The notes beneath the pieces are model-generated. The model searched no databases and was not told where the DNA came from. It saw only the letters and a program-made list of their open reading frames with translations. Made by a program: the position numbers and the translations under genes. From Aphrophora alni (Eukaryota; Arthropoda; Insecta; Hemiptera; Aphrophoridae), in the NCBI GenBank assembly GCA_963513935.1, contig OY740766.1:8711000-8774999 (forward strand): a stretch of DNA of 64,000 nt, written 5' to 3'. The stretch's first letter is position 1, and every line of letters begins with the position of its first letter. Positions 35,879 through 47,070 of this stretch are shown in pieces.

Positions 35879-35936
35879 TAGTATTACAAGTCGGATATTT
35901 AACGCAGTATATAAGCCGCCATGTTGTAACCGCAAT

Positions 35937-38900
35937 AATGTGTTATATATATAATGTGTTAAGATAGTTAACCTAACCTATAAGTGTCCTACCTTTGCCC
36001 ATCCACAGCCTATCAGCTGTTACAATAATGTGTTATATAAGTATATAATGTGTTAAGATAGTTAACCTAAAGTTCCCCACCTTTACCCATCCACAGCCTA
36101 TCAGCTGTTACAATAATGTGTTATATATTTATATAATGCGTTAAGATAGTTAACCTAAAGTTTCTCACCTTTGCCCATCCACAGCCAATCAGCTGTTACA
36201 ATAATGTGTTATATATATATATATATATATAATGTGTTACATACTTATATAATGTGTTAGGATAGTTAACCTAACCTCATAGTATTACAAGTCGGATATT
36301 TAACGCGGTGCCGCCAACGCCAGAACATTTCGTAGAAGTTCGGACACGAACCCCTTACCGTAAGACTTACCGAGTTTTTCGCGACCGCGAAAAACTCGCG
36401 TACGTCTTACGGTATGGGTTCTGAGTCGTACCTCTAGGTTACTCTGACAACAAATAGTAGTGTCCAAATTGTAATGTGCTTGTGTTAACCTAACCTATAA
36501 GTTTCTGCCTACCACAGCCTATCAGCTGTTACAATAATGTGTTATATATATAATGTGTTATATATAATGTGTTAAGATAGTTAACCTAAAGTTTCCTACT
36601 TTTACCCATCCACAGCCAATCAGCTGTTACAATAATGTGTTATATATTTATATAATGTGTTATATATGTATATAATAAGTTAAGATAGTTAATCCAACCT
36701 ATGTATGAAAAGTTTTTACCTATGTTCACCACAGCCTACTTGTAACAGTTGGTACAATCAATGTGTATTTATATAATGTGTTATATATTTATATAATGTG
36801 TTGAGATAGTTAACCTAACCTATAAGTTTCCTACTTTTGCCTATGTTCACCACAGCCTACTTGAATCAGCTGGTACAATTAATGTGTTATATATTTATAT
36901 AATGTGTTATATATGTATATAATGTGTTAAGATAGTTAACCTAACCTATAAGTTTCCCACTTTTGCCTATGTTCACCACAGCCTACTTGTAACAGCTGGT
37001 ACAATAATGTGTTATATATATGTAATGTGTTATATATTTATATAATGTGTTATATAGTTATATAATGTGTTAAGATAGTTAATCTAACCTATGTATGAAA
37101 AGTTTTTACCTATGTTCACCACAGCCTACTTGTAACAGTTGGTACAATTAATGTGTTATATATTTATATAATGTGTTATATATGTATATAATGTGTTAAG
37201 ATAGTTAACCTAACCTATAAGTTTCCTACTATTGCCTATGTTCACCACAGCCTACTTGTAACAGCTGGTACAATAATGTGTTATATATTTATATAATGTG
37301 TTATATATGTATATAATAAGTTAAGATAGTTAATCCAACCTATGTATGAAAAGTTTTTACCTATGTTCACCACAGCCTACTTGTAACAGTTGGTACAATC
37401 AATGTGTATTTATATAATGTGTTATATATTTATATAATGTGTTGAGATAGTTAACCTAACCTATAAGTTTCCTACTTTTGCCTATGTTCACCACAGCCTA
37501 CTTGAATCAGCTGGTACAATTATTGTGTCATATATTTATATAATGTGTTATATATGTATATAATGTGTTAAGATAGTTAACCTAACCTATAAGTTTCCCA
37601 CTTTTGCCTATGTTCACCACAGCCTACTTGTAACAGCTGGTACAATAATGTGTTATATATATGTAATGTGTTATATATTTATATAATGTGTTATATAGTT
37701 ATATAATGTGTTAAGATAGTTAACCTAACCTAAAGTTTCCTACTTTTGCCTATGTTTACCACAAGTTTCCTACTTTTGCCCATCCACAGCCAATCAGCTG
37801 TTACAATAATGTGTTATATATATATATATATAATGTGTTATATATTTATATAATGTGTTAAGATAGGTAACCTAACCTATTAGAGTTTCCTACTTTTGCC
37901 CACCACGGCCTAGGTACATTTAATGTGTATAATGTGTTAAACGTAGTTTCCTCCGTTGTCTACCAGGGTGTAGCACATGTGTTTAAGTATCGTGTTAAAA
38001 TATTGTTAACCTAGACTTAATTCCTACTTTTGCCTATTAACCTAACCTATAAGTGTCCTACTTTTACCCATCCACAGCCAATCAGCTGTTACAATAATGT
38101 GTTATATAATTATATAATGTGTTAAGATAGTTAACCTAAAGTTTCCTACCTTTGCTCATCCACAGCCAATCAGCTGGTACAATTAATGTGTTATATATAT
38201 AATGTGTTATATATTTATATAATGTGTTAAGATAGTTAACCTAAAGTGTCCTACTTTTACCCATCCACAGTCAATCAGCTGTTACAATAATGTGTTATAT
38301 ATATAAATAATGTGTTATATATTTATATAATGTGTTAAGATAGTTAACCTATAAGTGTCCTACTTTTACCCATCCACAGCCTATCAGCTGTTACAATAAT
38401 GTGTTATTATATAATGTGTTAAGATAGTTAACCTAAGCTATAAGTGTCCTACTTTTACCCATCCACAGCCAATCAGCTGGTACAATTAATGTGTTATATA
38501 TATATAATGTGTTATATATTTATATAATGTGTTATATAATGTGTTTAGATAGTTAACCTAACCTATAAGTTTCCTACTTTTACCCATCCACAGCCAATCA
38601 GCTGTTACAATAATGTGTTATATATATATATATATATAATGTGTTATATATTTATATAATGTGTTAAGATAGTTAACCTAACCTATAAGTGTCCTACTTT
38701 TACCCATCCACAGCCAATCAGCTGTTACAATAATGTGTTAAGATAGTTAACCTATAAGTGTCCTACTTTTATCCATCCACAGCCTATCAGCTGCTACAAT
38801 AATGTGTTATATAATTATATAATGTGTTAAGATAGTTAACCTAACCTATAAGTTTCCTACCTTTGCCTATCCACAGCCAATCAGCTGGTACAATTAATGT

Positions 38901-39835
38901 GTTATATATATATGTGTGTTATATATTTATATAATGTGTTATATAATGTGTTAAGATAGTTAACCTAACCTATAAGTTTCCTACTTTTACCCATCCACAG
39001 CCAATCAGCTGTTACAATAATGTGTTATATATATATATATATATATATATATAATGTGTTATATATTTATATAATGTGTTACGATAGTTAACCTAACCTA
39101 TAAGTGTCCTACTTTTACTCATCCACAGCCAATCAGCTGTTACAATAATGTGTTATACTGTATATATATATATATACAATGTGTTATATATTTATATAAT
39201 GTGTTAAGATAGTTAACCTAACCTATAAGTGTCCTACTTTTACCCATCCACAGCCTATCAGCTGTTACAATAATGTGTTATATAATTATATAATGTGTTA
39301 AGATAGTTAACCTAACCTATAAGTTTCCTACTTTTGCCCATCCACAGCCAATCAGCTGGTACAATTATTGTGTTATATATTTTATATAATGTGTTAAGAT
39401 ATAATGTGTTAAGATAGTTAACCTAACCTATAAGTTTCCTACATTTGCCCATCCACAGCCTATCAGCTGGTACAATTAATGTGTTATATATAATGTGTTA
39501 AGATATAATGTGTTAAGATAGTTAACCTAACCTATAAGTTTCCTACTTTTGCCCATCCACAACCAATCAGCTGTTACAATAATGTGTTATATACATATAT
39601 AATGTGTTATATATTTATATAATGTGTTATATAATGTGTTAAGATAGTTAACCTAACCTATTAGAGTTTCCTACTTTTGCCTACCACGGCCTAGGTACAT
39701 TTAATGTGTATAATCTGTTAAACGTAGTTTCCTCCGTTGTCTACCAGGGTGTAGCACATGTTTTTATGTATCGTGTTAAAATATTGTTAACCTAGACTTA
39801 ATTCCTACTTTTGCCTAAACCTATGCTTACCACAG
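35937..39835 (+). repeat. left-arm tandem array (GTGTTATATA / GATAGTTAACC / CAGCTG type)
   Basis: About 30 irregular units of roughly 95-160 bases follow a fixed order: TGTGTTATATA with TA runs, TTAAGATAGTTAACCTAACC, TATAAGTTTCCTACTTTTGCC, CCATCCACAGCCAATCAGCTG, then GTTACAATAATG. A middle block (about 36700-37690) uses a variant with GTTCACCACAGCCTACTTG. Length varies mainly through the TA runs. A GCGTTAAATATCCGAC-type segment (36290-36420) and a segment GTAGTTTCCTCCGTTGTC (about 37945 and 39727) interrupt it. Noncoding. Confidence 0.9.
36351..36421. repeat. 71-bp internal stem-loop, left arm
   Basis: GAACCCcTTACCGTAAGAC on the left and GTCTTACGGTATGGGTTC on the right enclose CGAGTTTTTCGCG-AC-CGCGAAAAACTCG, making a nearly perfect hairpin with very GC-rich tips in AT-rich surroundings. 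Its mirror copy lies at 46077-46147. Confidence 0.8.
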
Positions 39836-39851
39836 TCCAAACGGGTGTTAG

Positions 39852-40217
39852 TCCGGCCACTATTTAACCGAACCGAAATTACCAACCGATTTACCAACCG
39901 ATTTACCAACCAAATCCAACCGATTTACCAACCGAAATATACTTTTACCAACCGATTTACCAACCACAATATACTTTTACCAACCGATTTACCAACCAAA
40001 ACCAACCGACATTGCAAAGAAATTTAAAAATCCCATTGCAATCCCCTACAAGGTAGAGTTAGCGGATGTTGAGTTGGCTACTCTACAGGAAAAAATGCCC
40101 GAAATACTATTGGAGCTGCAAACCCACGACTTCTACCTTATGGATTTGGACATTACACAAGATTTTGTGGGGATCTTTAACAAGCGAGAGATGTGTGAGC
40201 ATTTACTACGTCATTAA
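39852..40217 (+). CDS. uncharacterised 121-codon open frame, left arm copy
   Basis: The frame is open from the stop at 39849 to TAA at 40215-40217. Residues 1-51 are translated from ACCAACCGATTT repeats and are low complexity. Residues 52-121 look like real protein: TDIAKKFKNPIAIPYK, then an acidic/hydrophobic stretch, FYLMDLDITQDF, and GIFNKREMCEHLLRH at the end. The first ATG is at residue 82, so a start would need an upstream spliced exon or a non-ATG codon. AATAAATAAATAAATG follows the stop and could act as a poly(A) signal. An identical copy is in the right arm. I do not recognise the family. The DxTxDF phrase is vaguely like replication initiators, but that is too little to assign. Confidence 0.4.
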   Translation, partial: SGHYLTEPKLPTDLPTDLPTKSNRFTNRNILLPTDLPTTIYFYQPIYQPKPTDIAKKFKNPIAIPYKVELADVELATLQEKMPEILLELQTHDFYLMDLDITQDFVGIFNKREMCEHLLRH

Positions 40218-40490
40218 AAATAAATAAATAAATGTTTTAAAATAATATTCTTTGTAATTTGTTACCTCCATTCCACCAAAACTCTTTTTAGTAGAGAGAT
40301 AGATATTTGATGTGACCTTGGAAGTGTAGCCGAAAACGACACGACCCCCCAACCCCCATTTTTCCTTTTTAAATATATAACGTCGTAACGTTTGTTAGGA
40401 ACCGATTTACCAAACCGTAGATAAAATTACCAAGATTTGGTTGGTAAATTGGTTGCAAAAAGTATATTTTGGTTGGTAAATCGGTTGGTA
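39868..40490. repeat. ACCAACCGATTT-bounded unit, left arm
   Basis: Repeats of ACCAACCGATTT with an AAATATACTTTT spacer at 39878-40004 face inverted copies (GGTTGGTAAATCGG) at 40395-40490. They enclose the open frame and its downstream sequence, like terminal inverted repeats of a 0.6-kb module. No duplication at its borders was found. Confidence 0.6.
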
Positions 40491-41208
40491 TTGGTTAGGT
40501 TAGGTTAGGTTAGGTCTGGTTAGGATTGGTTAGGATAGGTTAGGTTAGGTTAAGTCTGGTTAGGATAGGTTAGGATAGGTTAGGTTATGTTAGGTTAGGT
40601 TAGGATAGGATAGGTTAGGTTAGGTTAGGATAGGTTAGGTTAGGTTAGGATAGGTTGTGTTAGGTGAGGTTAGGTTAGGTTAGGATAGGTTAGGTTAGGT
40701 TAGGTTTTTAGGAGAATGGTTGTTAGGTTAAGTTAGGATAGGATAGGTTAGGTTAGGTTAGGTTAGGATAGGTTAGGTTAGGTTAGGTCTGGTTAGGATA
40801 GGTTAGGTTATGTTAGGTTAGGTTAGGATAGGATAGGTTAGGTTAGGTTAGGATAGGTTAGGTTAGGATAGGTTATGTTAGGTGAGGTTAGGTTAGGTTA
40901 GGATAGGTTAGGTTAGGTTAGGTCTGGTTAGGATAGGTTAGGATAGGTTAGGTTAGGTTAGGATAGATTAGGTTATGTTAGGTTAGGTTAGGATAGGTTA
41001 GGATAGGTTAGGTTAGGTTAGGATAGGTTATGTTAGGTGAGGTTAGGTTAGATTAGGATAGGTTAGGTTAGGTTAGGTTTTTAGGAGAATGGTTGTTAGG
41101 TTAGGTTAGGATAGGATAGGTTAGGTTAGGTTAGGTTAGGATAGGTTAGGTTAGGTTAGGTAAGGTTAGGTTAGGTTAGGATAGGTTAGGTTAGGTTAGG
41201 TTAGGTTT
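40486..41208 (+). repeat. degenerate TTAGG array, left arm
   Basis: About 720 bases consist almost wholly of TTAGG, the common arthropod telomere unit, with frequent ATAGG, TCTGG and TATGG variants. AGGTTTTTAGGAGAATGGTT islands occur near 40707, 41075 and at the inner edge (41203). The G-rich strand runs toward the palindrome centre. Confidence 0.93.
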
Positions 41209-41295
41209 TTAGGAGAATGGTTGCCACACGCCCGGGAGATGGTAGGGGTGGGACGGAGGTTGGTAGGCGTGTGGCAACCATTCTCCTAAAAACCT
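41203..41295. other. palindrome centre with 33-base loop
   Basis: TTTTTAGGAGAATGGTTGCC plus ACACGCC on the left pairs with its complement on the right. The unpaired spacer is 41233-41265, G-rich and containing GGTAGGGGTGGGACGGAGG. This is the only part of the 11.6 kb that is not mirrored. Confidence 0.9.
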
Positions 41296-42012
41296 AACCT
41301 AACCTAACCTAACCTATCCTAACCTAACCTAACCTAACCTAACCTAACCTAACCTATCCTAACCTAACCTAACCTAACCTATCCTATCCTAACCTAACCT
41401 AACAACCATTCTCCTAAAAACCTAACCTAACCTAACCTATCCTAATCTAACCTAACCTCACCTAACATAACCTATCCTAACCTAACCTAACCTATCCTAA
41501 CCTATCCTAACCTAACCTAACATAACCTAATCTATCCTAACCTAACCTAACCTATCCTAACCTATCCTAACCAGACCTAACCTAACCTAACCTATCCTAA
41601 CCTAACCTAACCTCACCTAACATAACCTATCCTAACCTAACCTATCCTAACCTAACCTAACCTATCCTATCCTAACCTAACCTAACATAACCTAACCTAT
41701 CCTAACCAGACCTAACCTAACCTAACCTATCCTAACCTAACCTAACCTAACCTATCCTATCCTAACTTAACCTAACAACCATTCTCCTAAAAACCTAACC
41801 TAACCTAACCTATCCTAACCTAACCTAACCTCACCTAACACAACCTATCCTAACCTAACCTAACCTATCCTAACCTAACCTAACCTATCCTATCCTAACC
41901 TAACCTAACATAACCTAACCTATCCTAACCTATCCTAACCAGACTTAACCTAACCTAACCTATCCTAACCAATCCTAACCAGACCTAACCTAACCTAACC
42001 TAACCAATACCA
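41290..42012 (-). repeat. degenerate TTAGG array, right arm
   Basis: Mirror of 40486-41208, reading CCTAA on the plus strand. The two arrays therefore meet with their G-rich strands pointing at each other. Confidence 0.93.
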
Positions 42013-42280
42013 ACCGATTTACCAACCAAAATATACTTTTTGCAACCAATTTACCAACCAAATCTTGGTAATTTTATCTACGGTTTGGTAAATCGGTTCC
42101 TAACAAACGTTACGACGTTATATATTTAAAAAGGAAAAATGGGGGTTGGGGGGTCGTGTCGTTTTCGGCTACACTTCCAAGGTCACATCAAATATCTATC
42201 TCTCTACTAAAAAGAGTTTTGGTGGAATGGAGGTAACAAATTACAAAGAATATTATTTTAAAACATTTATTTATTTATTT

Positions 42281-42646
42281 TTAATGACGTAGTAAATGCT
42301 CACACATCTCTCGCTTGTTAAAGATCCCCACAAAATCTTGTGTAATGTCCAAATCCATAAGGTAGAAGTCGTGGGTTTGCAGCTCCAATAGTATTTCGGG
42401 CATTTTTTCCTGTAGAGTAGCCAACTCAACATCCGCTAACTCTACCTTGTAGGGGATTGCAATGGGATTTTTAAATTTCTTTGCAATGTCGGTTGGTTTT
42501 GGTTGGTAAATCGGTTGGTAAAAGTATATTGTGGTTGGTAAATCGGTTGGTAAAAGTATATTTCGGTTGGTAAATCGGTTGGATTTGGTTGGTAAATCGG
42601 TTGGTAAATCGGTTGGTAATTTCGGTTCGGTTAAATAGTGGCCGGA
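42281..42646 (-). CDS. uncharacterised 121-codon open frame, right arm copy
   Basis: I see no difference from the left-arm copy over the frame. It lies on the minus strand, so the two copies point toward the centre of the palindrome, and each stops about 1 kb short of it. A second open stretch on the opposite strand (42104-42292, about 62 codons, with GYTSKVTSNIYLS and SFGGMEVTNYKE) ends against it tail to tail. It has no ATG before its middle and may be chance. Confidence 0.4.
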   Translation of the reverse strand, partial: SGHYLTEPKLPTDLPTDLPTKSNRFTNRNILLPTDLPTTIYFYQPIYQPKPTDIAKKFKNPIAIPYKVELADVELATLQEKMPEILLELQTHDFYLMDLDITQDFVGIFNKREMCEHLLRH

Positions 42647-42662
42647 CTAACACCCGTTTGGA

Positions 42663-43442
42663 CTGTGGTAAGCATAGGTTTAGGCAAAAGTAGGAATTAA
42701 GTCTAGGTTAACAATATTTTAACACGATACATAAAAACATGTGCTACACCCTGGTAGACAACGGAGGAAACTACGTTTAACAGATTATACACATTAAATG
42801 TACCTAGGCCGTGGTAGGCAAAAGTAGGAAACTCTAATAGGTTAGGTTAACTATCTTAACACATTATATAACACATTATATAAATATATAACACATTATA
42901 TATGTATATAACACATTATTGTAACAGCTGATTGGTTGTGGATGGGCAAAAGTAGGAAACTTATAGGTTAGGTTAACTATCTTAACACATTATATCTTAA
43001 CACATTATATATAACACATTAATTGTACCAGCTGATAGGCTGTGGATGGGCAAATGTAGGAAACTTATAGGTTAGGTTAACTATCTTAACACATTATATC
43101 TTAACACATTATATAAAATATATAACACAATAATTGTACCAGCTGATTGGCTGTGGATGGGCAAAAGTAGGAAACTTATAGGTTAGGTTAACTATCTTAA
43201 CACATTATATAATTATATAACACATTATTGTAACAGCTGATAGGCTGTGGATGGGTAAAAGTAGGACACTTATAGGTTAGGTTAACTATCTTAACACATT
43301 ATATAAATATATAACACATTGTATATATATATATATACAGTATAACACATTATTGTAACAGCTGATTGGCTGTGGATGAGTAAAAGTAGGACACTTATAG
43401 GTTAGGTTAACTATCGTAACACATTATATAAATATATAACAC

Positions 43443-43477
<35 letters not shown>

Positions 43478-46400
43478 CACATTATTGTAACAGCTGATTG
43501 GCTGTGGATGGGTAAAAGTAGGAAACTTATAGGTTAGGTTAACTATCTTAACACATTATATAACACATTATATAAATATATAACACACATATATATATAA
43601 CACATTAATTGTACCAGCTGATTGGCTGTGGATAGGCAAAGGTAGGAAACTTATAGGTTAGGTTAACTATCTTAACACATTATATAATTATATAACACAT
43701 TATTGTAGCAGCTGATAGGCTGTGGATGGATAAAAGTAGGACACTTATAGGTTAACTATCTTAACACATTATTGTAACAGCTGATTGGCTGTGGATGGGT
43801 AAAAGTAGGACACTTATAGGTTAGGTTAACTATCTTAACACATTATATAAATATATAACACATTATATATATATATATATATAACACATTATTGTAACAG
43901 CTGATTGGCTGTGGATGGGTAAAAGTAGGAAACTTATAGGTTAGGTTAACTATCTAAACACATTATATAACACATTATATAAATATATAACACATTATAT
44001 ATATATAACACATTAATTGTACCAGCTGATTGGCTGTGGATGGGTAAAAGTAGGACACTTATAGCTTAGGTTAACTATCTTAACACATTATATAATAACA
44101 CATTATTGTAACAGCTGATAGGCTGTGGATGGGTAAAAGTAGGACACTTATAGGTTAACTATCTTAACACATTATATAAATATATAACACATTATTTATA
44201 TATATAACACATTATTGTAACAGCTGATTGACTGTGGATGGGTAAAAGTAGGACACTTTAGGTTAACTATCTTAACACATTATATAAATATATAACACAT
44301 TATATATATAACACATTAATTGTACCAGCTGATTGGCTGTGGATGAGCAAAGGTAGGAAACTTTAGGTTAACTATCTTAACACATTATATAATTATATAA
44401 CACATTATTGTAACAGCTGATTGGCTGTGGATGGGTAAAAGTAGGACACTTATAGGTTAGGTTAATAGGCAAAAGTAGGAATTAAGTCTAGGTTAACAAT
44501 ATTTTAACACGATACTTAAACACATGTGCTACACCCTGGTAGACAACGGAGGAAACTACGTTTAACACATTATACACATTAAATGTACCTAGGCCGTGGT
44601 GGGCAAAAGTAGGAAACTCTAATAGGTTAGGTTACCTATCTTAACACATTATATAAATATATAACACATTATAATATATATATATAACACATTATTGTAA
44701 CAGCTGATTGGCTGTGGATGGGCAAAAGTAGGAAACTTGTGGTAAACATAGGCAAAAGTAGGAAACTTTAGGTTAGGTTAACTATCTTAACACATTATAT
44801 AACTATATAACACATTATATAAATATATAACACATTACATATATATAACACATTATTGTACCAGCTGTTACAAGTAGGCTGTGGTGAACATAGGCAAAAG
44901 TGGGAAACTTATAGGTTAGGTTAACTATCTTAACACATTATATACATATATAACACATTATATAAATATATGACACAATAATTGTACCAGCTGATTCAAG
45001 TAGGCTGTGGTGAACATAGGCAAAAGTAGGAAACTTATAGGTTAGGTTAACTATCTCAACACATTATATAAATATATAACACATTATATAAATACACATT
45101 GATTGTACCAACTGTTACAAGTAGGCTGTGGTGAACATAGGTAAAAACTTTTCATACATAGGTTGGATTAACTATCTTAACTTATTATATACATATATAA
45201 CACATTATATAAATATATAACACATTATTGTACCAGCTGTTACAAGTAGGCTGTGGTGAACATAGGCAATAGTAGGAAACTTATAGGTTAGGTTAACTAT
45301 CTTAACACATTATATACATATATAACACATTATATAAATATATAACACATTAATTGTACCAACTGTTACAAGTAGGCTGTGGTGAACATAGGTAAAAACT
45401 TTTCATACATAGGTTAGATTAACTATCTTAACACATTATATAACTATATAACACATTATATAAATATATAACACATTACATATATATAACACATTATTGT
45501 ACCAGCTGTTACAAGTAGGCTGTGGTGAACATAGGCAAAAGTGGGAAACTTATAGGTTAGGTTAACTATCTTAACACATTATATACATATATAACACATT
45601 ATATAAATATATAACACATTAATTGTACCAGCTGATTCAAGTAGGCTGTGGTGAACATAGGCAAAAGTAGGAAACTTATAGGTTAGGTTAACTATCTCAA
45701 CACATTATATAAATATATAACACATTATATAAATACACATTGATTGTACCAACTGTTACAAGTAGGCTGTGGTGAACATAGGTAAAAACTTTTCATACAT
45801 AGGTTGGATTAACTATCTTAACTTATTATATACATATATAACACATTATATAAATATATAACACATTATTGTAACAGCTGATTGGCTGTGGATGGGTAAA
45901 AGTAGGAAACTTTAGGTTAACTATCTTAACACATTATATATAACACATTATATATATAACACATTATTGTAACAGCTGATAGGCTGTGGTAGGCAGAAAC
46001 TTATAGGTTAGGTTAACACAAGCACATTACAATTTGGACACTACTATTTGTTGTCAGAGTAACCTAGAGGTACGACTCAGAACCCATACCGTAAGACGTA
46101 CGCGAGTTTTTCGCGGTCGCGAAAAACTCGGTAAGTCTTACGGTAAGGGGTTCGTGTCCGAACTTCTACGAAATGTTCTGGCGTTGGCGGCACCGCGTTA
46201 AATATCCGACTTGTAATACTATGAGGTTAGGTTAACTATCCTAACACATTATATAAGTATGTAACACATTATATATATATATATATATAACACATTATTG
46301 TAACAGCTGATTGGCTGTGGATGGGCAAAGGTGAGAAACTTTAGGTTAACTATCTTAACGCATTATATAAATATATAACACATTATTGTAACAGCTGATA

Positions 46401-46562
46401 GGCTGTGGATGGGTAAAGGTGGGGAACTTTAGGTTAACTATCTTAACACATTATATACTTATATAACACATTATTGTAACAGCTGATAGGCTGTGGATGG
46501 GCAAAGGTAGGACACTTATAGGTTAGGTTAACTATCTTAACACATTATATATATAACACATT
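42663..46562 (-). repeat. right-arm tandem array
   Basis: Mirror of the left array 35937-39835, with the same unit order read on the minus strand and small differences in TA-run length (for example near 44671 and 46271). Confidence 0.9.
46077..46147. repeat. 71-bp internal stem-loop, right arm
   Basis: Mirror of the hairpin at 36351-36421, with the same GC-rich tip CGAGTTTTTCGCG. Confidence 0.8.
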
Positions 46563-46620
46563 ATTGCGGTTACAACATGGCGGCTTATATACTGCGTTAA
46601 ATATCCGACTTGTAATACTA

Positions 46621-46691
46621 TGCACGATAGCTCAGTCGGTAGCGTGTCCGCCTTCAAATCCAAACTTCACAGGTTCGAATCCCGCTGGTAT
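46621..46691 (+). tRNA. tRNA-like unit, right arm (pseudo-tRNA)
   Basis: Mirror of the left-arm unit. The A box starts at about 46628 and the B box lies at 46672-46683. It reads outward, toward the G-rich tract and the right array. No T-run terminator is seen directly downstream. Confidence 0.45.
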
Positions 46692-46708
46692 TAAAAAAGT
46701 TAAGTGTA

Positions 46709-46732
46709 TGACGTCATGTGTGTGTGACGTCA
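46709..46732. promoter_or_regulatory. pair of TGACGTCA (CRE-like) sites, right arm
   Basis: Mirror of the left pair, at 46709-46716 and 46725-46732, just outside the tRNA-like unit. Confidence 0.4.
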
Positions 46733-46757
46733 TGTGTGTGTCTCGACAACAATACGT

Positions 46758-47045
46758 CACAGGTGGGGGACCAATGGGGGAAGGGAAGGGGCCTAAAGGG
46801 GAGGGGCCTACAGGGGAGGGGCAAGGGGAGGGGTGGGAGGAGGTGGGGGGACCAATGGGGGAAGGGAAGGGGCCTAAAGGGGAGGGGCAAAGGGGGAGGG
46901 GCAAGGGGGAGGGGCCAAGGGGGGAGGGGCAAGGGGGAGGGGGAGGGTAGGGCAAAGGGGGAGGGGCCAAGGGGGAGGGGCCAAGGGGGGGGAGGGAGGG
47001 GCCAAGGGGGGAGGGGGAGGGGTGGGGGTACCCCCACCATTTTTG
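46758..47045. repeat. G-rich tract, right arm (G4-prone on the plus strand)
   Basis: Mirror of 35453-35741. Dense GGGGAGGGGC repeats. One homopolymer differs in length from the left arm (8 G here, 9 C there). Confidence 0.9.
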
Positions 47046-47070
47046 TGCCAAACTGCCCCACACTCTACTC

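Larger units (their letters stand above)
35428..47070. mobile_element. 11,643-bp near-perfect palindrome, inserted with 4-bp duplication GTGG
   Basis: The left arm 35428-41232 is the reverse complement of the right arm 41266-47070. Paired positions add to 82498 at both the outer ends and the inner ends. The terminus is GAGTAGAGTGTGGGGCAG. The array on the left stops at ...ATACCGTGG and resumes on the right with GTGGGGTTGG, so removing the palindrome plus one GTGG restores a normal array unit. That indicates insertion with a 4-bp target duplication. Arms differ only by small length changes in simple runs, for example 9 C versus 8 G near 35506 and 46990, and 20 versus 18 bases of TA near 36211 and 46271. 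Assignment as a foldback-type transposon is inference. Confidence 0.85.

Noticed and set aside
35366..35935. Overlapping Pro-rich and Gly-rich frames in the C/G-rich tract (and mirror at 46564-47107)
   Set aside because: They come from C/G-run composition. Several frames on both strands are open at once, and none has a domain.
39845..40027. 60-codon frame starting MLVRPLFNRTE and its mirror at 42471-42653
   Set aside because: Mostly a translation of ACCAACCGATTT repeats. The adjacent frame at 39852-40217 contains the protein-like part.
46621..46691. A functional tRNA in each palindrome arm
   Set aside because: The boxes are present but acceptor, anticodon and T stems pair poorly.
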